A stretch of DNA of 39,297 nt from contig CAIVAS010000263.1 in NCBI GenBank assembly GCA_903903975.1, forward strand, positions 1 through 39,297, written 5' to 3'. Below, piece by piece: positions 8,573 to 15,002 of the stretch (the first letter of the stretch is position 1; every line of letters begins with the position of its first letter). The notes under the pieces were generated by a model, which saw only the letters and a program-made list of their open reading frames with translations, was not told where the DNA came from and made no database searches. This stretch comes from an uncultured Burkholderiales bacterium (GTDB lineage: Bacteria > Pseudomonadota > Gammaproteobacteria > Burkholderiales > Burkholderiaceae_E). Made by a program: the position numbers and the translations under genes.

Positions 8573-8598
8573 TATGACCATTATGGTCAATATGATCA
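8573..8598. promoter_or_regulatory. Operator-like half-site array upstream of the Phd/PIN pair
   Basis: Three related 8-base elements lie 9 bases apart: TATGACCA (8573), TATGGTCA (8582) and TATGATCA (8591). The first two give a perfect palindrome with 7-base arms and a one-base centre (8575-8589). The array starts 11 bases upstream of the antitoxin ATG and overlaps its ribosome site region. It is a good candidate for Phd-type autorepression. Confidence 0.6.
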
Positions 8599-8636
8599 CA
8601 ATACCATCATCAGCGATGAGCCACTTGCGGCACGTA

Positions 8637-8999
8637 CTAAATGCCCGACAACACCGCATTCATTGCTGCCACCAGCGCGCTGGCCTGCGAGGCGACATTG
8701 CCCACCGGTCGGCGCAAGGTTTTTGCTGGAAGGGGGGCAGCATAGTGGGCCAGCGCGTCCAGGCGCTTGCCATTGACCGTGATGACCGGACAAAGCGCAG
8801 TGGGCACCTTGATTGCAAGGTCGAGTTCAGCCAAGGGAAGGGTCAGCCGCGTGGCCAGCGCATCGAGCAGGTCGGCACCAGGAATGCCGTGTGTGTCGAC
8901 GCGGGCGTTCTGGGCGGCGATCCAGTCGCCAAACTCGGCTTCGAAGGCCTTCTTGCGCGCAGCGCGGCTGGCCTTGTCGTGATTGGCTATTTCAGCCAT
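8637..8999 (-). CDS. CcdA C-terminus fused to truncated CcdB (probable relic of a ccdAB locus)
   Basis: The 120-residue ORF has two recognisable parts. Residues about 12-43 (AARKKAFEAEFGDWIAAQNA, then RVDTHGIPGADL) resemble the toxin-binding C-terminus of CcdA antitoxins. Residues about 43-120 resemble CcdB from its second strand onward: DLLDALATRLTLPL, then LCPVITVNGKRLDAL, PVGNVASQASAL and a terminal LSGI. The CcdA ribbon-helix-helix domain and roughly the first 20 residues of CcdB are missing. The CcdB end Trp-Gly-Ile, needed for gyrase poisoning in the F-plasmid protein, reads Ser-Gly-Ile here. The ATG at 8999 lies one base beyond the stop of the upstream GNAT gene. It is probably an inactive deletion product, but an open, coupled frame leaves a conserved fused protein possible. 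The homology call is by eye. Confidence 0.6.
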   Translation of the reverse strand: MAEIANHDKASRAARKKAFEAEFGDWIAAQNARVDTHGIPGADLLDALATRLTLPLAELDLAIKVPTALCPVITVNGKRLDALAHYAAPLPAKTLRRPVGNVASQASALVAAMNAVLSGI

Positions 9000-9000
9000 T

Positions 9001-9423
9001 TCAAAGTCGCTTGCCCAGACTGAGGACCGCATCAGCTTCGTAGCCAACCGCCCGCCAGAACGCCAGCGCGCCCGAATTGGTGTCAAGCACTTGCAGGTTG
9101 ATCTTGGGGCAGCCGCGCGCGCTGAGTTGAGCCTCGGCATGGGCCACCAGGGCCTGGCCCAGACCGCTTCGGCGAGATGCGGGGTCCACTCCCAGCGAGT
9201 AGATCCAGCCACGATGACCGTCATAGCCGGCCATCACCGTGCCTGCGAGGTGATCGTCCTGCAGCCCCAGCCAGAATAGCCCATCACCAAAGGCAAGCTT
9301 GCGCTCGATGCTGCTGCGCGGATCGCGCTGCGGCTTGAGCGGGTCGCCGTATTCAGGGAACACGCGCGTCCAGAGATCGACGATCGCGTCGATATCGTCA
9401 GGCGTGACAGCGCGAATTTTCAT
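9001..9423 (-). CDS. GNAT-family N-acetyltransferase (YpeA-like)
   Basis: This 140-residue protein has the single-domain GNAT fold: N-terminal MKIRAVTPDDIDAIVDLW, a central LAGTVMAGYDGHRGWIYSLG strand region, the acetyl-CoA pyrophosphate loop RRSGLG (residues 84-89), and the late NLQVLDTNSGALAFWRAVGY motif. It most resembles YpeA-type acetyltransferases of unknown substrate. It lacks the features of the TacT toxins, and no DUF1778 antitoxin is beside it. AAGGAA lies upstream of the ATG at 9423. It follows livF after 71 bases on the same strand, and its stop is one base from the start of the CcdA-CcdB fusion ORF, so the two are probably cotranslated. The substrate is unknown. Confidence 0.85.
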   Translation of the reverse strand: MKIRAVTPDDIDAIVDLWTRVFPEYGDPLKPQRDPRSSIERKLAFGDGLFWLGLQDDHLAGTVMAGYDGHRGWIYSLGVDPASRRSGLGQALVAHAEAQLSARGCPKINLQVLDTNSGALAFWRAVGYEADAVLSLGKRL

Positions 9424-9494
9424 GGTGTGTTTCCTTGGGCAGCACTCGCTGAGCGGCGTGATGGCGTGCCCGACGAATCTCTGAACAGACTCAA

Positions 9495-10208
9495 TCAGAC
9501 CCCGAGAAACTGGTGCAATTGCGACGGATCGGTGGCCAGTGTCGCAGACGGCGCATCGAGCGCGACCTGCCCCTTGACCATCACGGTGACCCGGTCGCTG
9601 GCCTGCAGCACCGATCGGAAGTTCTTGTCGACCACCACGATCGCGATGCCGTCGCCACGCACGGCGGCGATGATCCGCCAGATCTCGGCCACGATCAGAG
9701 GGGCCAGACCTTCGGTGGCTTCGTCGAGAAAGAGCAGGTCGGGGTTGGTCATGAGCGCACGACCGATCGAGAGCATCTGCTGCTCGCCACCCGACAGTTG
9801 CGTGCCGCCATGGTTGCGCCGCTCGGCCAGTCTTGGGAAGGTTTCGAGCACGCGCTCAAGGGTCCAGTCGCGGCGACCGCCTATGCCGGCACGCGCCGCC
9901 ATCTGCAGATTCTCGATCACCGAGAGCGTCGGGAAGATGCCGCGGCCTTCCGGCACATAACCGATGCCGGCCCGCGCGATGCGATAGGGCGGCGCATTGC
10001 GCATCGCCTTGCCGTTGATCAGGATCTCGCCACTGCGCACCGGCAGCAGACCGAGCAGCGACTTGATCAGCGTGGTCTTGCCCATGCCGTTGCGGCCCAT
10101 CAGACCGACCGCTTCGCCGCGTGCAACGCGGAAATCAACATCGCGAAGGACATGGCTGGCACCGTAGTAGGTGTTCAGTCCGCGAGCGTCGATCAGACAA
10201 TCAGCCAT
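9495..10208 (-). CDS. livF: Branched-chain/aromatic-acid ABC transporter ATPase, LivF type
   Basis: This is one of two cytoplasmic ATPases powering the high-affinity importer encoded here. The 237-residue protein has Walker A GRNGMGKT, signature LSGGEQQ and Walker B LLFLDEATEGLAP, the last being typical of LivF. The ATG at 10208 overlaps the livG stop by eight bases; longer in-frame readings run into livG and are discarded. It is the last gene of the leftward operon that begins with bclA. The cargo is inferred to be benzoate or a related aromatic acid because the operon starts with benzoate-CoA ligase. A branched-chain amino acid importer is the alternative. Confidence 0.92.
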   Translation of the reverse strand: MADCLIDARGLNTYYGASHVLRDVDFRVARGEAVGLMGRNGMGKTTLIKSLLGLLPVRSGEILINGKAMRNAPPYRIARAGIGYVPEGRGIFPTLSVIENLQMAARAGIGGRRDWTLERVLETFPRLAERRNHGGTQLSGGEQQMLSIGRALMTNPDLLFLDEATEGLAPLIVAEIWRIIAAVRGDGIAIVVVDKNFRSVLQASDRVTVMVKGQVALDAPSATLATDPSQLHQFLGV

Positions 10209-10956
10209 GGGCCGCCTCATCCGATGCGCCGCCGAGATACGCCGCCTGCACCTGCGCATTGGCCTTAATGTCGGTTGGGCTGCCACTGGCCAGTACCCGG
10301 CCTTCGACCATGACGGTGAGCACATCGGCCAGCGCAAACACCGCATCCAGGTCGTGCTCGACCAGCAGGATCGCGTGATCGGCTTTCAGTTTCGCGATCA
10401 GGGCCACCATGCGCATCGATTCTTCGGCGCCCATGCCGGCCAGCGGTTCGTCGAGCAGCAGCAGACGCGGTGCGGTGGCCAGCGACAGGGCGATCTCGAG
10501 TTGCCGCTGCTCGCCATGCGACAGGGTGCTGGCGATGCGGTCTTCGCGGCCGTCGAGTTCGGCCTGCGTGATGGCGCGACAGGCCAAGGCCAGCGAGGCA
10601 TCGTCGCGATCGGCAGGCGTGAAAAGCCGCCAGGCCTGCGGCGCGCGCGACTGCGCCGCCAGCCGGCAGTTTTCAAGCACCGTGAAGCTCGAAAAGATAT
10701 TGGTCTTCTGGTAGCTGCGGCCCACGCCCATTCGCGAGATGCGATCGGCAGACCAGCCGGCGATCTCCTGGCCGTCGAGCCGGATCGAGCCTGAGCTGGG
10801 TGCGAGGTCGCCGGACAGCATGTTGATCAGTGTGCTCTTGCCGGCGCCATTGGGGCCGATCACCACATGCACCTGACCGACGCTGACCTGCAGGCTCACG
10901 TCGGCGTTGGCACGCAGTCCGCCGAACTGTTTGCTCAGCGCGCTGACCTCAAGCAT
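10201..10956 (-). CDS. livG: Branched-chain/aromatic-acid ABC transporter ATPase, LivG type
   Basis: This is the second ATPase of the importer, 251 residues. The N-terminus LEVSALSKQFGGLRAN is LivG-like. Walker A is GPNGAGKS, the signature is LSHGEQRQLE (His replacing the usual Gly at the third position, common in LivG), and Walker B is LLLLDEPLAGM. The switch histidine follows in LLVEHDLDAVF. It starts 30 bases after livM and overlaps the livF start by eight bases, indicating coupled translation. It should pair with LivF beneath the LivH-LivM membrane dimer. Confidence 0.93.
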   Translation of the reverse strand: MLEVSALSKQFGGLRANADVSLQVSVGQVHVVIGPNGAGKSTLINMLSGDLAPSSGSIRLDGQEIAGWSADRISRMGVGRSYQKTNIFSSFTVLENCRLAAQSRAPQAWRLFTPADRDDASLALACRAITQAELDGREDRIASTLSHGEQRQLEIALSLATAPRLLLLDEPLAGMGAEESMRMVALIAKLKADHAILLVEHDLDAVFALADVLTVMVEGRVLASGSPTDIKANAQVQAAYLGGASDEAAHG

Positions 10957-10986
10957 GTCGATGGGCCTCAGGCATCGCGATCGGGC

Positions 10987-12027
10987 TCATCCTTGTGTCC
11001 GTCCTGAGTCATCGTGCTTGTCCGGGATCGAGGGGGTTGACCCCCGATGGCCACCGGCCAGCCCGACCAGCCCCCGGGGCAAAAAGCAGGCCACCCCGAC
11101 GATGATGATGCCCATCAGCAGCTGCCAGTGCCGCGCCAGCACGCCGAAGATCGTGTCGTCCTTGAAGAACTCCTCGAGCAGCACGAAGACGAAGGCGCCG
11201 ATGATCGATCCCGACAGCGTGCCCATGCCGCCCAGGATCACCATCATCATCACCGCGCCCGACTGGTGCCACGAGATGATCTCGGGATTGACGAAGCCGA
11301 ATTGCGCCGCCGACAGATAGCCCGCCAGCCCGGCCAGCACGCCGGCCAGCACATAGACGCCGAGCTGATAGCGCATGACCGGAAATCCGATGGCGCGCAT
11401 GCGGTGCTCATTGACCCGGATGCCCTGCAGCGCCCGGCCAAAGCGCGAGACGAGGATTCTGCGCAAAAGCAGATAGATGCCCACCATCAGCACCAGCACG
11501 AGGTAGTAGAGCGTCGTGCGGTTATCCAGGTCGAGCAGCTTGACTTCACCCCAGCCTACCAGCGGCTTGTTGTTCAGATACAGGCCGTCCGATCCGCCAC
11601 CAAGCGCGGTGTCGTGAAACACGAAATAGACCATCTGCGCAAAGGCGAGCGTCACCATGATGAAGTAGATGCCGCGGGTACGCAGCACCAGCGCACCGGT
11701 GATCAGCGCAAACACCGCGCAGATCGCGAGCGCCGCCGGCAGCGTGATGAAGATCGACATCGGCTCGTATTTCGGCTGGATCAGCGCCAGCGCATAGCCG
11801 GCCAGACCGAAGAAGGCCGCATGACCCAGGCTCACCAGTCCGGTGTAGCCGATCAGCAGATCAAGGCTCATTGCAAAGATCGACAGGATCATGACCTTGG
11901 TGAGCAACTGCTGATAAAAGACGCTGCCTGTGAGCGGAAACAGCACCAGGCCGACCAGCGCCACCAGAAAGACGATGGTGAGCGCGCGCGGATTGGCTTG
12001 CGCCATGCCTGGCAAGTGAGCGTCCAT
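10987..12027 (-). CDS. livM: ABC transporter permease, LivM type
   Basis: This inner-membrane permease of 346 residues has many hydrophobic segments, beginning with LTIVFLVALVGLVLFPLTG. The LivM hallmarks are ILSIFAMSLDLLIGYTGLVS followed by LGHAAFFGLAGYALAL, and later the coupling region ALQGIRVNEHRMRAIGFPVM and GMGTLSGSIIGAFVFVLLEE. LivM pairs with LivH to form the translocation path. The ATG at 12027 is three bases after the livH stop, consistent with coupling. The C-terminal tail (GGHRGSTPSIPDKHDD onwards) is hydrophilic and probably cytoplasmic. Confidence 0.93.
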   Translation of the reverse strand: MDAHLPGMAQANPRALTIVFLVALVGLVLFPLTGSVFYQQLLTKVMILSIFAMSLDLLIGYTGLVSLGHAAFFGLAGYALALIQPKYEPMSIFITLPAALAICAVFALITGALVLRTRGIYFIMVTLAFAQMVYFVFHDTALGGGSDGLYLNNKPLVGWGEVKLLDLDNRTTLYYLVLVLMVGIYLLLRRILVSRFGRALQGIRVNEHRMRAIGFPVMRYQLGVYVLAGVLAGLAGYLSAAQFGFVNPEIISWHQSGAVMMMVILGGMGTLSGSIIGAFVFVLLEEFFKDDTIFGVLARHWQLLMGIIIVGVACFLPRGLVGLAGGHRGSTPSIPDKHDDSGRTQG

Positions 12028-12030
12028 CGA

Positions 12031-12900
12031 TCAGGTCTTTCGAAACAGACCTTCAGGGCGAAAGACCAGCACCGCCGCCATCAGCAGATAGACCACCATG
12101 CCGGCGAGCTGCGGCAGGTAGACCTGACCGAAGGTATCGGCCAGACCGATCAGCAGGGCGCCCACCAGCGCGCCCTTGACCGAACCGATGCCACCGATCA
12201 CCACCACCACGAAGCAGATGATCAGTACCTGACTGCCCATGTTCGGATAGACCGACGACACCGGGGCGGCGAGCATGCCGGCGAGCGCTGCCAGCGCCAC
12301 GCCCAGTGAAAATACGACCGCAAAGAGCATGCGCACATTGATGCCCATCGCCTCGGTCATCTCGCGATTGTGGGCGCCGGCGCGGATCATCATGCCCAGA
12401 CGCGTGTGCCGGATCAGCCAGTGCAGACCCAGCGCAATCGCCACACAGGCCGCCGAGATGACCAGTCGATAGACCGGATACGAGAGCGTGTCGGTCAGCG
12501 CAATCGAGTGATTGAAGAGCTCGGGCACTTTGACCCCTTGCACTTCATCGCCCCAGATCAGCGAGCGCAGCTGCTCGAAGATCAGGATCAGGCCATAGGT
12601 GAGCAGCACCTGGTAGAGATGGTCGCGGCCATAGAAATGCCGGATCAGCAGCCGCTCGAGTGCGAGACCGAGCAGCACCGACAGCACGATGCCCACCAGA
12701 ATCGCGGTCAGCAGATTGCCGAAGTAAGACGCCAGCGACCAGGCGAAATAAGCCCCGACCATGTAGAAGCTGCCATGGGCGAGATTGATCACGCCCATGA
12801 TTCCGAAGATCAGCGTCAGCCCCGACGCCACCAGGAAGAGCAGCAGGCCGTACTGCAGCCCGTTGAGCACCTGGATGAGAATCGGGGCAATGTGATCCAT
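12031..12900 (-). CDS. livH: ABC transporter permease, LivH type
   Basis: This inner-membrane permease of 289 residues is the partner of LivM. Typical LivH segments are visible: QVLNGLQYGLLLFLVASGLT, then IFGIMGVINLAHGSFYMVGAYFA written across residues about 31-53, the coupling loop AGAHNREMTEAMGINVRMLF, and VVVIGGIGSVKGALVGALLIG. It begins 30 bases after the binding-protein gene and ends three bases before livM. Its substrate is not determined by the permease sequence; context points to benzoate-like acids. Confidence 0.93.
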   Translation of the reverse strand: MDHIAPILIQVLNGLQYGLLLFLVASGLTLIFGIMGVINLAHGSFYMVGAYFAWSLASYFGNLLTAILVGIVLSVLLGLALERLLIRHFYGRDHLYQVLLTYGLILIFEQLRSLIWGDEVQGVKVPELFNHSIALTDTLSYPVYRLVISAACVAIALGLHWLIRHTRLGMMIRAGAHNREMTEAMGINVRMLFAVVFSLGVALAALAGMLAAPVSSVYPNMGSQVLIICFVVVVIGGIGSVKGALVGALLIGLADTFGQVYLPQLAGMVVYLLMAAVLVFRPEGLFRKT

Positions 12901-12930
12901 CGTGAGCGGACGCCTTGGCGGGTTGAGGCC

Positions 12931-14139
12931 TTAGCCCATCCGACAGCCGCGACCCGGGTCAGCCAGCGCCTTCCAGGCCACCGAGACAAACTTGTTCTGC
13001 TCGCCTTCGACCTTGCGCAGATAGATGTCCTGGGTCGGATTGTGTTCCTTCGACATGGTCCAGGCGCCGCGCGGGCTGTCGATCTTCACGCCTTCCATCG
13101 CCTTGATCAGCGCGGCCTTGTTGCCGAAGTCGCCCTTGACCGACTCCATTGCCTGGGCGAGCAACAGACCGGTGTCATAGCCTTGGACCGCATACACGTC
13201 GGGCTGCATCTTGAACTGCTTGGCGTAGGCCAGACGGAACTCCTGATCGCGCTTGCTAGGCAGCGAATCGGCATAGTGCAGCGTGGTCATCAGCCCCTGT
13301 GCCTGGGCCTGCACCGCCTGCAGCACGCCGTCAGTGAGAAAGCCCGAGCCATAGAGCGGGATCTTGTCTTTCAGGCCTGCCGCGGCATAGTCGGAGATGA
13401 ATTTGGCTGCGCCGGCGCCGGCAAAAAAGCAGGCGACCGCATCGGGTTTCATCGCGGCAATCTCAGCCAGTAGCGGCTGAAACTCGACATTCGGAAAGGG
13501 CAGGCCGAGCTCCTTGACCACCTTGCCGCCGGTCTTCTCGAAGCCTTCCTTGAACGATCGCGCGCTTTCGTCGCCGGCGGCGTATTTCCAGGAAATCCAG
13601 ACCACGGTCTTGTGACCGCGCTCGGCCATCACCTTGCCCAGCGGATGGATCGGCTGCCAGTTGGAAAACGAGGTCCGGAAAATATTGGATGAGCACATCG
13701 GGCCGGTGATGTCATCGGCACCGGCATTCGGAATCAGCAGCAGGGTGCCGGTCTCCTTGGCGATCTTGGCCATGCCCAGCGCCACGCCCGAGTGGACGGT
13801 GCCGACCAGCACATCGACCTTGTCGCGCTGCACCAGGCGGTTGGTGTTCTCGGGGGCCTTGGCCGGATTGGACTCATCGTCGACCGCGAAGTATTCGATT
13901 TCGCGTGAGCCGAGCTTGCCGCCGCGCTCGGCCACCGCCATGCGAAAACCGTTGGTGATCGCGGTGCCAAGCGAGGCGAAGGTGCCGGTGGCCGGCAGCA
14001 TCATGCCGACTTTGATCTTGGCCGGCTGCGCCTGGACGAAGGGGGCCGACAGGGCGGTGCCTGCGGCGACGCCGCCCGACAGCGACAGGAAGCGGCGGCG
14101 GCTGACAGGGGTGGCGGGCGGTGTGGTGGTGTGGCTCAT
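12931..14139 (-). CDS. livK: Periplasmic substrate-binding protein of the LivK type, Tat-exported
   Basis: This protein captures the ligand in the periplasm and delivers it to LivHM. It is 402 residues, type I periplasmic-binding fold. The N-terminus carries a twin-arginine signal (SRRRFLSLSGGVAAGTALSA, cleavage expected near FVQAQ), so export is likely by Tat. The mature part starts KIKVGMMLPATGTFASLGTA. VDVLVGTVHSGVALGMA and VYAVQGYDTGLLLAQAME are family-typical. GGAG lies just upstream of the ATG at 14139. Its position immediately after bclA and the hydrolase suggests benzoate or related aromatic acids as ligand. A longer upstream reading is rejected because it would displace the signal peptide from the N-terminus. 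Confidence 0.9.
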   Translation of the reverse strand: MSHTTTPPATPVSRRRFLSLSGGVAAGTALSAPFVQAQPAKIKVGMMLPATGTFASLGTAITNGFRMAVAERGGKLGSREIEYFAVDDESNPAKAPENTNRLVQRDKVDVLVGTVHSGVALGMAKIAKETGTLLLIPNAGADDITGPMCSSNIFRTSFSNWQPIHPLGKVMAERGHKTVVWISWKYAAGDESARSFKEGFEKTGGKVVKELGLPFPNVEFQPLLAEIAAMKPDAVACFFAGAGAAKFISDYAAAGLKDKIPLYGSGFLTDGVLQAVQAQAQGLMTTLHYADSLPSKRDQEFRLAYAKQFKMQPDVYAVQGYDTGLLLAQAMESVKGDFGNKAALIKAMEGVKIDSPRGAWTMSKEHNPTQDIYLRKVEGEQNKFVSVAWKALADPGRGCRMG

Positions 14140-14150
14140 CGTGTCTCCAG

Positions 14151-15002
14151 TCATTGCGGTGAGGGCGCAGGCGTGTTGAAAGTGGTGACTATCCATCGGC
14201 CGACGGCGCCGATGACGGCATCGGCCTGGTCGCGGTGGGGTGAGTGGCCGCAATCGTCAAGTGCCACCACGGTTGTACCGGGGACAGTGCACTCGATGGT
14301 CGCGATCTGGGCCATCGTGCCATATTCATCGTCAATTCCCTGAATCGCGAGCAAGGGGCATGCGATCGATTCGAGTTCGGGCATCAGGGTCCAATCGCGA
14401 AAGGCCGGGTCGAGCCAGGCCTGGCTCCAGCCATAAAAAGCCGAGTCGACATCGTCGTGCCAGCGGGCAAGTCTCGCGCGCAGGCCCTGATTGACATAGG
14501 CATCGCAGGCGCGCTCGATGCTGGCAATCGCGATGTCTTCGACGAAGCTGTGGGGGGCGACCACGACTGCGCCGGCGAGCTGGTCCGGGAAATGGGCCGC
14601 GTAAATCAGTGCAATCGATGCGCCGTCGCTGTGTCCGAAGAGCCACAGTCGCTGCTGGTTTGGCTCGACACCGAGCGCCTCGAGCAGCGCCGGCAGCACC
14701 TCGATCGCCTGCCGATGCATGAAGTCGGTCGTCCAGCGCTCGTTGGTAGCGCGTGGCGTGGAGCGGCCATAACCCGGGCGCGAGTAGACCAGTCCTCGAA
14801 ATCCCAGGGCCTGGCACAGCCGCGCAGGAAAGTCCTTCCACATCGCGGTCGAGCCGAGGCCTTCGTGAAGAAAGACCATCAGCGGGGCGCCGGCTGGCGG
14901 GCTGGCGTCGGCATGTACGTCGGATTGGATCCAGTCGTACTCGATTTCGAGACCGACGATCTCGAGACCGGTGATCGCGACCGTGCGGCGCTGCGCGCTC
15001 AC
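14151..15002 (-). CDS. Alpha/beta hydrolase coupled to benzoate-CoA ligase
   Basis: This 283-residue protein is a serine hydrolase of the alpha/beta fold. The oxyanion region is LHEGLGSTAMW and the nucleophile elbow GHSDGAS gives Ser125. Asp225 (GIDDEYG) and His253 (DDCGHSPHRD) complete a plausible triad. The start is a GTG whose last bases form the stop of bclA (GTGA overlap), so translation is tightly coupled. That placement suggests a role beside benzoyl-CoA formation, for example hydrolysing a thioester or ester by-product, or releasing benzoate from an ester. The substrate cannot be read from the sequence. Similar hydrolases occur in other box loci (recollection, not checked). Confidence 0.85.
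   Translation of the reverse strand: MSAQRRTVAITGLEIVGLEIEYDWIQSDVHADASPPAGAPLMVFLHEGLGSTAMWKDFPARLCQALGFRGLVYSRPGYGRSTPRATNERWTTDFMHRQAIEVLPALLEALGVEPNQQRLWLFGHSDGASIALIYAAHFPDQLAGAVVVAPHSFVEDIAIASIERACDAYVNQGLRARLARWHDDVDSAFYGWSQAWLDPAFRDWTLMPELESIACPLLAIQGIDDEYGTMAQIATIECTVPGTTVVALDDCGHSPHRDQADAVIGAVGRWIVTTFNTPAPSPQ

Noticed and set aside
8637-9224. A longer 195-residue minus-strand reading that extends the CcdA-CcdB ORF upstream
   Set aside because: The first 75 residues lie in another frame of the GNAT gene and have its shadow composition (Trp/Arg/Pro-rich). The ATG at 8999, right after the GNAT stop, is the better start.
9001-9423. GNAT gene as a TacT-type acetyltransferase toxin
   Set aside because: No DUF1778 antitoxin lies beside it, and its motifs fit YpeA-like housekeeping acetyltransferases.
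9424-9494. Possible terminator between livF and the GNAT gene
   Set aside because: Only a loose GGGCA/TGCCC pairing with a large loop is visible and there is no T-run.
11047-12309. A 420-codon plus-strand open frame opposite livM and livH
   Set aside because: It is rich in His, Gln, Asp and Arg, the typical antisense shadow of hydrophobic membrane-protein codons in GC-rich DNA, with no family features.
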